A stretch of 64,000 bases of DNA from Stenotrophomonas maltophilia (GTDB taxonomy: Bacteria; Pseudomonadota; Gammaproteobacteria; Xanthomonadales; Xanthomonadaceae). The stretch covers positions 62,001 to 126,000 of the forward strand of contig NZ_LYVJ01000004.1 of NCBI RefSeq assembly GCF_001676385.1. Direction: 5' to 3'. The position numbers and the translations under genes are program-made. The notes beneath the pieces are model-generated. The model searched no databases. It was not told the origin of the DNA and saw only the letters and a list, made by a program, of their open reading frames with translations. Positions 1-8,450 of this stretch are shown here, in pieces (within the stretch, counting starts at the first letter, position 1; every line of letters starts with the position of its first letter).

Positions 1-1374
1 GAGCGTGTGCGGCCCCTGCTGCATGACCGGGTGCGCATTGCGTTGCTGCAGCAGTTCGCGCACGCGTTGCAGCAGCGAGTCCGGCTTCGCGCGTTGCGCC
101 TCGACATTCACCCTGCGGTAGCCGTAGGGGCCGTCTGCCGGTGGCGCGCGCCAGGCATGCCGCGGTTGATCCGTGAATCCTGCCCCTGGGCGGTCGTGCC
201 ACTGCATGGGCATCCGAACGGCGTTGCGCTCGGGCAGCTCCAGGCAGTCGCCCAGGCCGATTTCCTCGCCATAGCGGATCACCGGTACCTGTCCCAGCGA
301 CAGCAGTGCGGCCCAGGCCATCGCCTGCCAATCGGCGTCACCCGACAGCATCGGTGCCAGCCGGCGACGGATGCCGCGGCCATAGATGCGCATGCCGGGC
401 TCGGGTGCGAAGCGCTGCATGACCTCATCGCGTTCACCGGGCTCCAGTTGTTCCAGGTCCAGTTCATCGTTGTTGCGCAACCAGGCGATGCGGGTGTGTG
501 GCGGTGCGTGCGGGCCGTACTCGGCCATGACCCGGGCCACTTCGCTGGCATCGCCACGTGCCAGTGCAAGGAAGAAGTGATTGTTGAGATGGAAGTCGAG
601 CAGGTGCGACAGGCGCCGGCCCTGGCAGAGGAAGTCGCCATACCGCGCGGCACTGACATCGGCCTCGCCGATGAGTGGCAGGCCCGGCTGCTGCGCGTCG
701 GCGGCGGCGCGCATCACCTCCAGCAGCCACAGGCCGTCGTCGCGCGGATCGGCGTGGCGGGCGCGCTCGGCCATGTAGGGCACGGCATCGACGCGGAACC
801 CGGCCACGCCACGCTGCAACCAATGCGCCATCACCCGCAGCAGTTCGTCGCGTACCGGTGCATGGGCCAGCTCCAGGTCCGGCTCGTGCCGGTAGAACAT
901 GTGGCGATTGAAGGCGGCGGCCTCGGCGTCCCAGGTCCAGGTGGCGGCCTCGATCGGTGGAAACATCGGTTGCAGGCCATCGTCGGGCACGTGGTCACAC
1001 CACAGGTACCACGGCCGCCACTGCGGGTCGCCCCGTTGCGCCGCGACGAACCAGGGGTGCGCGCTGGCGGTGTGCTGCATCACCAGTTCGACGATGATGC
1101 CGATGCCACGCGCGTCGGCGGCGGCCACCAGCCGCCGGAACGCGGCGTCATCGCCCAGCCGTGGGTCGATGCGGTAGTGGTCGGTGACGTCATAACCGCC
1201 ATCGCGGCCGGCGTTGCAGTAGAACGGCAACAGCCAGATGTGGCTGATACCGAGCCAGTGCAGGTAGTCGAGCTTCTCGGTGACACCGTCCAGGGTGCCC
1301 CAGCCGCGACCGTTGCTGTCCCGGAACAGGTGAGGGTCGACCTGGTAGATCGCGCGCAGCGGACGCACGGTCAT
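1..1374 (-). CDS. GH13 trehalose-synthase-like alpha-glucosyltransferase (3' end outside window)
   Basis: The reverse strand is open from 1374 to the window edge (458 codons, no stop), so the C-terminus is missing. The protein starts MTVRPLRAIYQVDPHLF and has the GH13 barrel motifs in order: ELVMQHT (region I), GFRVDAVP with the nucleophile Asp (II), LIGEADV with the acid/base Glu (III) and WLRNNDEL with the third Asp (IV). Region IV and the overall layout match maltose alpha-D-glucosyltransferase (TreS, GH13_16), which interconverts maltose and trehalose in the cytoplasm. Region I is odd: the usual DxVMNH is ELVMQH here. ATG 1374 is chosen over ATG 1380 because GGAGG sits 8 nt upstream of it and only 2 nt from the other. 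A GH13 hydrolase with another specificity is possible. Confidence 0.85.
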   Translation of the reverse strand, partial: MTVRPLRAIYQVDPHLFRDSNGRGWGTLDGVTEKLDYLHWLGISHIWLLPFYCNAGRDGGYDVTDHYRIDPRLGDDAAFRRLVAAADARGIGIIVELVMQHTASAHPWFVAAQRGDPQWRPWYLWCDHVPDDGLQPMFPPIEAATWTWDAEAAAFNRHMFYRHEPDLELAHAPVRDELLRVMAHWLQRGVAGFRVDAVPYMAERARHADPRDDGLWLLEVMRAAADAQQPGLPLIGEADVSAARYGDFLCQGRRLSHLLDFHLNNHFFLALARGDASEVARVMAEYGPHAPPHTRIAWLRNNDELDLEQLEPGERDEVMQRFAPEPGMRIYGRGIRRRLAPMLSGDADWQAMAWAALLSLGQVPVIRYGEEIGLGDCLELPERNAVRMPMQWHDRPGAGFTDQPRHAWRAPPADGPYGYRRVNVEAQRAKPDSLLQRVRELLQQRNAHPVMQQGPHTL

Positions 1375-1535
1375 GGGCATGGCCTCCGCAATCGTTCGTC
1401 GGCATCCAGACTGCGGCGTGCCCCGGCAGGGGACCGTGAACCGCGTGCATGTGCACGATGACGGCGCCTGCACGGATCATGCATGGAGGGGGGCGCACAG
1501 TGGAGCGCCCGCCGGCCGGCTACCGGAGCTCGCGC

Positions 1536-2327
1536 ATGACCCGCCGCAGGACGCTTCGCATCGCTACGTTCAATGTCAACGGCATCGGCACGCGCCTGCC
1601 CCATCTGCTGGACTGGCTGGGCAGGGAGGCGCCGGACGTGGTGGCCCTGCAGGAGCTGAAGGCCACCGATGCTGCCTTTCCCGCTGCCGCCCTGGAGGCG
1701 GCGGGCTACGGCGCACTGTGGCAGGGCGAGGCGCGCTGGAACGGCGTGGCCATACTGGCGCGCGGCACGCTGCCCGTGGAGAGCCGGCGGCGGCTGCCGG
1801 GCGAGCCGGAGGATACGCAGAGCCGCTACCTGGAGGCCGCAGTGCATGGCGTCGTGGTGGGCGCGCTGTACCTGCCCAATGGCAACCCGCAGCCCGGCCC
1901 GAAGTTCGACTACAAGCGGCGCTGGATGGAGCGCCTGATCCGGCACGCGCACAGCCTGGTCGAGCTGCCGCATCCGGCGCTGCTGCTGGGCGATTTCAAC
2001 GTGATCCCCACCGAGGCCGACGTGTACGACCCGAAGGCCTGGCGCCGCGATGCGCTGTTCCAGCCGGAGATCCGCGACGCCTTCGAACGCCTGCTGGCGC
2101 AGGGCTGGACCGATGCACTGCGAACGGTGCATGGCGACGCGACGATCTACACCTTCTGGGATTACTTCCGCCAGCATGCCGAGCGCGACCGCGGGCTGCG
2201 CATCGATCATCTTCTGCTGAATCCGGTATTGGCCAAGCGCCTGCAGGATGCGGGGGTCGACCGTTGGGTGCGCCTGCAGGAGAAGGCCAGCGACCATGCG
2301 CCGGCCTGGGTGACGGTGCGGGCGTGA
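1536..2327 (+). CDS. xthA: Exodeoxyribonuclease III family AP endonuclease
   Basis: A 263-residue endonuclease/exonuclease/phosphatase-fold protein. Visible motifs are IATFNVNGI at the N-terminus, ALQELK (metal-binding Glu), LLLGDFNVIP (Asp/Asn) and a C-terminal KASDHAPAW (Asp-His). These are the signature blocks of ExoIII/ExoA, which removes 3' blocks and cuts at abasic sites in base excision repair. The frame is open upstream to 1449, but ATG 1536 has GGAG 8 nt before it and begins right at the conserved fold. It is divergent from the GH13 gene. Its TGA stop abuts the stop of the opposite-strand gene, the two together forming the palindrome TGATCA. Confidence 0.93.
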   Translation: MTRRRTLRIATFNVNGIGTRLPHLLDWLGREAPDVVALQELKATDAAFPAAALEAAGYGALWQGEARWNGVAILARGTLPVESRRRLPGEPEDTQSRYLEAAVHGVVVGALYLPNGNPQPGPKFDYKRRWMERLIRHAHSLVELPHPALLLGDFNVIPTEADVYDPKAWRRDALFQPEIRDAFERLLAQGWTDALRTVHGDATIYTFWDYFRQHAERDRGLRIDHLLLNPVLAKRLQDAGVDRWVRLQEKASDHAPAWVTVRA

Positions 2328-4046
2328 TCAATGGCTGCTGGGGTCCGCGCGTGGTTCGCGGCGTACCCGCGCGCGGGTGCGGTACAGGCGGCTGTCCGCC
2401 TTCTGGATGGTATCGGCGACCGGCTCGCCGGGAATGTTGATGGCCGTGCCCATCGAGAACACGACCGGCGACAACGCGGCCTGGTCGTGGTACCAGTGTT
2501 CCAGTTCGCTCAGGCGGCCCTGCGCGGGCGAGATCAGCACCACCATGAACTCGTCACCGCCCAGGCGCACGACGGTCTCGTCCTGGCCAAGCGGTGAACG
2601 CAGGAAGGCGGCGAATTCCACCAGCACCGCATCGCCACGGCGATGGCCCTGGGTATCGTTGATCTGCTTGAAGTGGTCCAGGTCGAACATCATGCAGGCC
2701 CAGTGCTCGTTGGCCAGCTCATCCAGCCGGTTGAGGTAGCGGCGGTTGTAGCACTGGGTGAGCGGGTCCTTGAAGGACATCTCGCGCAGTTGCTGTTCCT
2801 GCAGCCGCAGCGCGGTGACGTCCTGCGCATGGCCCAGCACGTAGGCCGGGCTGGCCTCGCTGTCGAGTACGTTGTGGTAGGCCCAGTAGTGGCGGCTGCC
2901 ATCGGCCGCGATCAGCTCGATCACGCCCGCATCGGTGTGGTTGGCTTCGATCCGCTTCAGGTAGGCCTTGAATCCCTCCCGCCTTTCCGGCGGCATCAGG
3001 TCGCTCAGGCTGCGGCCGACCATCTGGCTCTCGTCATAGCCCAGCGAGTGCACCGCCGCCGGATTCACCGAGGTCAACACACCCTCCAGCGTATGCGTGC
3101 AGATCAGCCCGAGGCTGTAGTGGAACAGCCGGCGGTAACGTGTTTCGCTTGCTTCCAGCGCATCCAGTGCGGCGCGCTCTTCGGTGATGTCCTGGATGGC
3201 CCCGACCAGCCGCGGATGGCCATCGACCTGCTGGCGTCCGCCGACCACCCGGGTCCAGACGTCGCGCCCGTCCGCAGTGACCATCGGCAGCTGCATGTCC
3301 CAGGGCGTGCCTTCGTCGATGCAGCGCTGAACCGCCATGCGAACGATGTTGCGGCAGTCTTCCCGGTAAAACGACAGGGCCGCCTCCAGGGTGGGCCGGT
3401 AGTTGCCGCGCACGCCATGGATCTGCTTGGTTTCGCGGGTCCAGCGCACTTCCTGGGTGACCAGGTCCATCTCCCACCCGCCGACCCGCGCGGCGCGGTT
3501 GGTGCGCTCCAGGAAATCCTCGCTGCGCTTCAGTTCGCGGTGCAGTGCCCTGGCCTGGCCGACCTGCGCCATCAGCGCGCTGCGCTGTTCCAGCACCTGG
3601 GTGGTGACCCGCGCCAGGTGCACCATCAGCTCCCGCTGCGATGAGGACAGTACCCCCGGCATCGGATCGAGCAGGCACAGCGTGCCGATGCGTGCACCGT
3701 GCGCCGAGCCAAGGGCAACGCCGGCATAGTGGCGGATGCGCGGCCCGCCGGTCACCACGGGATTGGTGGCGAAGCGTGGATCCTGGCGTGCGTCGGGAAC
3801 CTCGAACAGCCCGTCCTTCTGGATGGCGTGGGTGCAGAAGGAAATGTCGCGCGAGGTTTCGCTGACGCCTTCGAGCCCGATGTTGGCCTTGAACCACTGC
3901 CGCTGCTCGGCCACCACCGAGATCAGCCCCATGGTCATGCCGGTGGCGGCGCGTGCGGCGGCGACGATGGCGTCGAACACCGGCTCAGGGGGCGTGTCAA
4001 GCAGCTGCAGGCGATCGATTTCGAGCAGTCGTTCGGCTTCGTCCAT
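2328..4046 (-). CDS. Diguanylate cyclase with GAF and two PAS sensor domains
   Basis: A 572-residue soluble signalling protein. It has an N-terminal GAF domain (about 20-155), PAS domains at about 180-295 and 300-415, and a GGDEF domain at about 425-560. The active-site motif RLGGDEF at 494-500 is intact, so cyclic-di-GMP synthesis from GTP is likely. The position where an RxxD inhibitory site would lie reads GQDE, so product inhibition at an I-site is not expected. No EAL or HD-GYP domain and no membrane segment are present; input is presumably a cytosolic ligand or redox/light state sensed by GAF/PAS. It is transcribed alone toward xthA with no spacer between the two stops. Confidence 0.93.
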   Translation of the reverse strand: MDEAERLLEIDRLQLLDTPPEPVFDAIVAAARAATGMTMGLISVVAEQRQWFKANIGLEGVSETSRDISFCTHAIQKDGLFEVPDARQDPRFATNPVVTGGPRIRHYAGVALGSAHGARIGTLCLLDPMPGVLSSSQRELMVHLARVTTQVLEQRSALMAQVGQARALHRELKRSEDFLERTNRAARVGGWEMDLVTQEVRWTRETKQIHGVRGNYRPTLEAALSFYREDCRNIVRMAVQRCIDEGTPWDMQLPMVTADGRDVWTRVVGGRQQVDGHPRLVGAIQDITEERAALDALEASETRYRRLFHYSLGLICTHTLEGVLTSVNPAAVHSLGYDESQMVGRSLSDLMPPERREGFKAYLKRIEANHTDAGVIELIAADGSRHYWAYHNVLDSEASPAYVLGHAQDVTALRLQEQQLREMSFKDPLTQCYNRRYLNRLDELANEHWACMMFDLDHFKQINDTQGHRRGDAVLVEFAAFLRSPLGQDETVVRLGGDEFMVVLISPAQGRLSELEHWYHDQAALSPVVFSMGTAINIPGEPVADTIQKADSRLYRTRARVRREPRADPSSH

Positions 4047-4091
4047 GGCGCTTTCGAGGCTGGGTGACGAGGACGGTTGCGGCGGTAGCCA

Positions 4092-4125
4092 AGCGTTACG
4101 CTAGAGCGCGCGGTGTTATGTAACG
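4092..4125. repeat. Inverted repeat GCGTTAC/GTAACGC upstream of the diguanylate cyclase gene
   Basis: GCGTTAC (4092-4098) and GTAACGC (4119-4125) form a 7-bp inverted repeat with a 20-bp spacer. It lies 46-79 bp upstream of the cyclase start, in the only gap large enough to hold its promoter. It could be an operator; no matching regulator is recognised. Confidence 0.3.
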
Positions 4126-4164
4126 CCACGACCGGGTGACGCCGACGTGAGGCGGACGGCCAGG

Positions 4165-4359
4165 TCAGCGGTCCTGCAGCGAGGCCTGCAGCGCCGTGGC
4201 GAGGGCCGCATCACCGGATACCAGCTCGCTCCAGCGCAGCGTGATGCCTTTGCGCCGGCCCTTCTCGGCCAGCTTCAGTCCCTGCCGGTCGACGGTCAGG
4301 GTGTAGGGCCGTCCGTCGATGTCCAGTTCGCGGCGCAGCGGCTTGTCGAGAGGCGTCAT
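4165..4359 (-). CDS. Small conserved-type hypothetical protein
   Basis: A 64-residue basic protein (starts MTPLDKPLRRELDIDGRPY) without signal peptide or membrane segment. The pattern of short strands (RRELDIDGRPYTLTVD) followed by a lysine/arginine-rich stretch suggests a small beta domain, but no family is recognised. Its ATG shares one base with the TGA of the upstream glycosylase gene (TGATG), so it is probably translated by coupling and belongs to the same transcript as the glycosylase and the CDF exporter. Function unknown. Confidence 0.65.
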   Translation of the reverse strand: MTPLDKPLRRELDIDGRPYTLTVDRQGLKLAEKGRRKGITLRWSELVSGDAALATALQASLQDR

Positions 4360-5060
4360 CAGCCTTTCCTCGCGGGAGAAGCAGGGCGGCGTGGCCGCAC
4401 CGAGACGTGACGGTGGTCACGTACGTGCCAACGCCAGGGAAAATCGACGGCGCGCGTGATGCCGATGCGTGGACCCACCACTGGATCGGGCGGGGGCGGG
4501 GTGCCATCGCTGGCGATCACGATGCCATGGCTGCCGGTCACCAGGTCGGCGCCGTCGAAGCTGCGATCCAGGCTGAAGGCCTGCGAGAGCCTGCCGGGCC
4601 CGCTGGCGAGGTCGTGATCGCGACGGGCCGCCGGGCGCAGCCGCCGCATCTGCTCCAGGCCCGCCAGTGGCTCGGCGGCGCGCAGCAGCACGGCCACGCC
4701 TTCACCGGTCTCGCCGCAGACCACGTTGCTGCCCCAATGCATGCCGTAGCTGAAGTACACGTACAGGTGGCCGGCTTCGCCGAACATGCTGGCGGTACGC
4801 GGGGTCGGTCCCCGGTAGGAGTGCGCCGCAGGATCCGCGCTGCCGGCATAGGCCTCGACTTCGATGATGCGCGCCACGCGGCCGTCGCTGCGCACCAGCA
4901 GCTTGTTCAACAGTTCGGGCGCGACCTCGGTGGGCGGGCGCTGGTAGAAACTGCGCGCAAGGATCCGCAGGGAGGCGGGCAACCAGTCCGGCACGGCAGT
5001 GAGAGGCTCCAGCGAGAGACCCAGGCACTGTGGCACCCGGCAGGTGAAACGGACGCACAC
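4359..5060 (-). CDS. mpg: 3-methyladenine DNA glycosylase, AAG/MPG family
   Basis: A 233-residue alkyladenine glycosylase that would excise alkylated purines at the first step of base excision repair. Family motifs are visible: RIIEVEAYAGSADPAAHSYR (catalytic Glu region), GPTPRTASMF, YVYFSYGMHW and ASGPGRLSQAF. The reading frame starts at a GTG at 5060, 6 nt after the upstream CDF stop; in-frame GTG codons at 5036 and 4994 are alternatives, because bacterial homologues often start close to the LPASLRILARSF segment. It is the second gene of a three-gene leftward run (CDF exporter, mpg, small protein). Confidence 0.9.
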   Translation of the reverse strand: MCVRFTCRVPQCLGLSLEPLTAVPDWLPASLRILARSFYQRPPTEVAPELLNKLLVRSDGRVARIIEVEAYAGSADPAAHSYRGPTPRTASMFGEAGHLYVYFSYGMHWGSNVVCGETGEGVAVLLRAAEPLAGLEQMRRLRPAARRDHDLASGPGRLSQAFSLDRSFDGADLVTGSHGIVIASDGTPPPPDPVVGPRIGITRAVDFPWRWHVRDHRHVSVRPRRPASPARKG

Positions 5061-5066
5061 GCAGCG

Positions 5067-6026
5067 TCATTCCGGCGCAGGCGGCGCGGCCAGTGCCGCG
5101 CGCCGGGTGGCGTAGACCTCGGGCGTCTGCGGCTTGATGAACAGCGCGACCAGTTCCGGATACTCGCGCTTCACCGCCGTCTCGATGCGGGTGATGCAGG
5201 CTTCGATCTGCGGGGTGTGCCGATCATCCTCGAACTCGGCGCTGAGCATGGCCACGACCTGTTCCGGGCCCATCTGCATGGTGGTCACGCCATTGGCGCG
5301 GCGCAGGTCCGGATCGGTTTCGGCCACTCCCATGATCCGCTCGGCCACTGCGGGATGGGCAGGCTCTCCAACCAGCAGGCCCTTGGTCTCACGGGCCAGA
5401 AGGAAGGCGGTTGCGGCCAGCACTGCGGCGATGCACAGGGATGCCACGCCGTCGAGTACCGGCATCTGCAGCCACTGCGCGGCCAGCAGCCCGGCCAGGG
5501 CGAAGCCAAGGCCGAGCAGGGCGGCGCTGTCTTCCAGCAGCACCGTGAAGGTGGAAGGATCCTTGCTGCGCCGGAATGCTTCGAAGTAGCCCATCTTTCC
5601 CTTGCTGCGTCGGAACTCGCGCAGCGCCACCCACCATGAAGCTCCCTCGAACAGGATGGAAATGCCCAGCACGCTGTAGCTCAACGCGTGGTTGCTGGCC
5701 GGTTCCGGCCGGCGGATGTGCTGGATGCCTTCGTAGGCGGAGACGCCGGCACCTGCGGCGAACACCAGCAGCGCGACGATGAAGCTCCAGAAGTACAGTT
5801 CGCGGCCATAGCCGAAGGGATGCACCGGGTCCGGCGCCTTGGCGGCCCGTCGCAGGCCGTACAGCAGTAGCAGCTCATTCAACGTGTCGACCAGCGAATG
5901 CACGCCTTCGCTGAGCATGGCCGAGCTGCCGGAGACGCCGGCGGCGATGAACTTGGCGATTGCGATGGCCAGGTTGCCGGCGAGTGCGGCATGGATGACG
6001 AGACGGGAACCGGTGGGGGCGGACAT
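5067..6026 (-). CDS. Cation diffusion facilitator (CDF) family exporter
   Basis: A 319-residue inner-membrane protein with about six helices and a cytoplasmic C-terminal domain. Helix 2 carries SEGVHSLVDTLNE, giving the HxxxD metal site, and helix 5 carries LLEDSAALLGLG, where most zinc-type CDFs have a D/H pair and this subgroup (ZnT9/SLC30A9-like) has Glu-Asp. CDF proteins exchange protons for divalent cations such as Zn, Mn, Fe or Co; the metal cannot be called from sequence. Residues from about 205 to 300 form the usual metallochaperone-like cytoplasmic domain. First gene of the run with mpg. Confidence 0.9.
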   Translation of the reverse strand: MSAPTGSRLVIHAALAGNLAIAIAKFIAAGVSGSSAMLSEGVHSLVDTLNELLLLYGLRRAAKAPDPVHPFGYGRELYFWSFIVALLVFAAGAGVSAYEGIQHIRRPEPASNHALSYSVLGISILFEGASWWVALREFRRSKGKMGYFEAFRRSKDPSTFTVLLEDSAALLGLGFALAGLLAAQWLQMPVLDGVASLCIAAVLAATAFLLARETKGLLVGEPAHPAVAERIMGVAETDPDLRRANGVTTMQMGPEQVVAMLSAEFEDDRHTPQIEACITRIETAVKREYPELVALFIKPQTPEVYATRRAALAAPPAPE

Positions 6027-6095
6027 GTCAGCTGCGGGGCACGGTGGACGGCTGATCTTCGCGGTCGGCCCGTGCCCATCGCGTGCACGTCGCGG

Positions 6096-6680
6096 TCAAC
6101 GCCCCCTGGGATTGAGATACAGCCGCGCCCCATCCGGCTCGCGGAACCCCGACCAGCGCCCGCCGCCCGACGCGCGGAAACGCCCGAAGACGGTATTGCT
6201 GGTATCGGTCAGCAGCAGCTGGTTGCCCGACAGGACCCAGCGGTTGGCCGAGAAGAACCCGTCCGGGCAGCCGGCAGGCACGTAGGCACTGTAGCCACCG
6301 AACCACTCGCTGTTCTTCAGCTCGATGGTGCAGGTGCTGCCGTTTTCCTGGCCCAGCGTCCAGCTGCCGAACAGATCGCTGTCGCGCACATCGCGGTCGC
6401 CGCGGTGGCGGTCATGGCTCCAGTCGTCGTTGTTGTCGTGGAAACCGAAGCCCATGTCGATCTCCTTGCTTTCGGTGCGCGACTCGGACTGGGAGCTGCC
6501 GCTGGTGGTGGTCTGGGTGGTCATCGAACCACTGTTCTGGGTCTCGGTGCTGCTGGATTGCGTGGTCTGCTCGGTGCGGGTGGCCTGTTCGCCGAAGCCG
6601 AACGAGGCGTCCTGGGCCAGGACGGGCAGGGCAACGCAGCACAGCGCAGACAGGCAGGTGTGGGCAAGAACGGCGGCCAT
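6096..6680 (-). CDS. Secreted protein with protease inhibitor Inh (AprI)-like domain
   Basis: A 194-residue exported protein. Residues 1-22 are a signal peptide ending VLAQ. Residues about 30-75 form a linker very rich in Ser, Thr and Gln, followed by an acidic/His stretch (DNNDDWSHDRHRGDRD). The C-terminal half starts FGSWTLGQENGSTCTIEL and contains two cysteines and W/G positions typical of the beta-barrel Inh domain that inhibits serralysin-type metalloproteases in the periplasm. ATG 6680 has GAGG 8 nt upstream; the upstream open frame lacks a signal-like start. No metalloprotease gene is adjacent, so the target is unknown. A lipocalin-like role unrelated to inhibition is possible. Confidence 0.7.
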   Translation of the reverse strand: MAAVLAHTCLSALCCVALPVLAQDASFGFGEQATRTEQTTQSSSTETQNSGSMTTQTTTSGSSQSESRTESKEIDMGFGFHDNNDDWSHDRHRGDRDVRDSDLFGSWTLGQENGSTCTIELKNSEWFGGYSAYVPAGCPDGFFSANRWVLSGNQLLLTDTSNTVFGRFRASGGGRWSGFREPDGARLYLNPRGR

Positions 6681-6759
6681 GGCAGGATCCTCGGCAGGCG
6701 GGAGTGGCCGAGTATCCAGCCGCACGGGTGGGAGGGCGCGTGATGAGACACGGCGGCCA

Positions 6760-6775
6760 GCCGGCACGGGCCGGC
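6760..6775. repeat. Short GC-rich hairpin
   Basis: GCCGGC (6760-6765), 4-nt loop, GCCGGC (6770-6775). It resembles the neighbouring GTAG-type hairpin at 6805-6827 in its loop and the bases that follow, so the two may be a tandem pair of REP-type repeats. Confidence 0.4.
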
Positions 6776-6804
6776 GCCGGCCAGGACGCAGCGCTCACCC
6801 CGCC

Positions 6805-6827
6805 AGCCAGGCACGGCCTGGCTCTAC
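6805..6827 (-). repeat. GTAG-headed REP/SMAG-like hairpin at the end of the small membrane protein gene
   Basis: Read on the reverse strand, GTAG (6827-6824) is followed directly by AGCCAGGC-CGT-GCCTGGCT, a perfect 8-bp stem with a 3-nt loop (6823-6805). The TAG of GTAG is the stop codon of the gene at 6824-7081. A GTAG head plus short stem-loop is the hallmark of SMAG elements of Stenotrophomonas maltophilia; it may also act in 3'-end formation or mRNA stability. Confidence 0.6.
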
Positions 6828-7081
6828 GATCCGGGCTTCACCCGGGCTACCCGCTTGCGGTATTCGTACACGTTGTCACCGCGGATGCGCTTCTCCTCGG
6901 TGCCGGTGACCCGGCCTACCTGCTGGTCCGAGCCGGTGACCGGCTTGGCCTGGATCTCGGTCTCGTGCTCGAAGGCGTGCGATTTGTCGGTGTTGCGGTA
7001 ATAGCGGTACAGGGCCCAGTACAGCGCGGTTGCGCCGGCTGGACCTGCCGCCAACAGCCAGAGGCCACTGTCGTCGCTCAT
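6824..7081 (-). CDS. Small single-pass membrane protein of the SPFH/zinc-ribbon operon
   Basis: An 85-residue protein with one hydrophobic segment at about 7-27 (LWLLAAGPAGATALYWALY) and a charged cytosolic tail ending RKRVARVKPGS. No domain is recognised. Its ATG overlaps the stop of the upstream zinc-ribbon gene by 4 nt (ATGA), so it is the last, translationally coupled gene of a three-gene operon. By position it could be a membrane partner of the SPFH and zinc-ribbon proteins. The stop codon TAG lies inside a REP-like hairpin. Confidence 0.75.
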   Translation of the reverse strand: MSDDSGLWLLAAGPAGATALYWALYRYYRNTDKSHAFEHETEIQAKPVTGSDQQVGRVTGTEEKRIRGDNVYEYRKRVARVKPGS

Positions 7082-8430
7082 GTCGATGCCACCAGGAAGG
7101 CAATTGCGAGGGCTTCAATGATGGTGCCGGTGGCCAGGGCTGCCAGCAGCATCTTCCATTGCTGGACGGGCACGCTGCCCATGGTTTCGCCGGTTCGGCC
7201 GTTCACCGCGATGTAGTGCAGCATGCCGCCGTTCTTGCCGGGCTGGTGGTACGAATACAACCACACCGGCAGGTACATCGACACCCAGCGCGTGCCATGC
7301 ACCTCAAGCTGCTCCTGTTCCCAGCGCACGCCACGGTTGTAGCGCTTCACCGAGCCCTCCACCTGCGCGCGGGCGATCGACAGCAGCTGGTCTTCCAGCC
7401 GTGGCCGCAGCTTCTCAACGTCCAGGTTGCGCTTCTCCGAGCTGAATCCGGCCAGGTACGAGGCGTTCCACTTCACCGCGTTCTTGGTGTCGAACGGCAG
7501 GATGGTGTTGATGATGTTGTTGGTGTTGGCGCGGGTATCGAGATTGCCGCGCTCGGCCGAGGATTCCAGGGGCAGGTCATCGACAGTGAAGTCGACCTGG
7601 CGTTCGACCTGGTAGACATCGGCGTCATACAGGGTGCGCTTGTTCTTCTCGGTGCCGACGGTGTACTGGCGGGTCTGGATCTCGCCCTTGCCGGCCACGG
7701 CCGCACTGACGTTGCTGTCGACGATCATGTAGGGCAGGAACACGCCCACCACGTTCTCCGGGGTGAACTGGTCCTTGAATGCCTTCAGCGCGAACATGCG
7801 GCGCTTGTCGACGAACTGGCGGATGCGTGCGACCGCATCGTCCTTCTTGATATGGAAGGGCAGCACCGCATCAGGCACCGCGCCATTGCTGATCTGCTCG
7901 TTGACGCCGAAGACGTGCCGGCACCAGTGGCAGCGCGCCGTCATCGTGCTTTCGGTATTGACCGTGACTTCGGCGCCGCAGCCGGTGCACTTGAAGGTCA
8001 TCAACGCCGAGGTGTCGGCATCGATGTCACGTGCACCGGAGGCGATGACGGTGCCGCGCAGCTGGTCGATCGCCTCACCCAGGCCGAACTCCTCCTCGAC
8101 CCGCGCGCCATGCCATTCGTGACGGCAGTACAGGCAGACCAGGATATCGGTCCCGGCCTTGGGCCGGATGTCGGTGGCGCCGCACTTCGGGCAGCGGTTG
8201 AGGCCGTCCTTCAGCTCGCGGGCCGAGGTATCGATGGCGGCCGGGTCAGGTGCTTCCACCTCATCGCGGATGGCCTGTGGCAGCGTCGAGGTGTCCAGCG
8301 GGAAGCTGCCGGGCAGGGGAGGAACATCCTGCGGCGAACCGGGCCCATCCAACGACGCCGCCGGCGAGGGCGGCGGCGTCGCGGGCGCGGATCCGGGCAG
8401 CGGCGGTGGGCCGTTTCGGGGATCGGACAT
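7078..8430 (-). CDS. TFIIB-type zinc-ribbon membrane-associated protein (YdjG-like)
   Basis: A 450-residue protein. Residues 1-55 are a Pro-rich disordered leader (PPPLPGSAPATPPPSP). Two zinc ribbons follow: RCPKCGATD...CLYCRHEWH at about 79-106, and FKCTGCGAEV...CHWCRHVFG at about 146-174. The middle part (175-410) is a soluble domain, and the C-terminus (about 425-447) is a hydrophobic membrane anchor (MLLAALATGTIIEALAIAF). This matches the family of Bacillus subtilis YdjG, which with SPFH protein YdjI helps bring PspA to the membrane under envelope stress. It sits 20 nt downstream of the SPFH gene. No pspA is nearby, so the stress-response role is inference. Confidence 0.8.
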   Translation of the reverse strand: MSDPRNGPPPLPGSAPATPPPSPAASLDGPGSPQDVPPLPGSFPLDTSTLPQAIRDEVEAPDPAAIDTSARELKDGLNRCPKCGATDIRPKAGTDILVCLYCRHEWHGARVEEEFGLGEAIDQLRGTVIASGARDIDADTSALMTFKCTGCGAEVTVNTESTMTARCHWCRHVFGVNEQISNGAVPDAVLPFHIKKDDAVARIRQFVDKRRMFALKAFKDQFTPENVVGVFLPYMIVDSNVSAAVAGKGEIQTRQYTVGTEKNKRTLYDADVYQVERQVDFTVDDLPLESSAERGNLDTRANTNNIINTILPFDTKNAVKWNASYLAGFSSEKRNLDVEKLRPRLEDQLLSIARAQVEGSVKRYNRGVRWEQEQLEVHGTRWVSMYLPVWLYSYHQPGKNGGMLHYIAVNGRTGETMGSVPVQQWKMLLAALATGTIIEALAIAFLVAST

Positions 8431-8450
8431 GTGCGTTGTGCGTCCTGCTC

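Noticed and set aside
7..1461. Long open frame of 484 codons on the forward strand
   Set aside because: It is the antisense shadow of the GH13 gene, whose motifs are clear on the reverse strand; the forward translation has no domain-like pattern.
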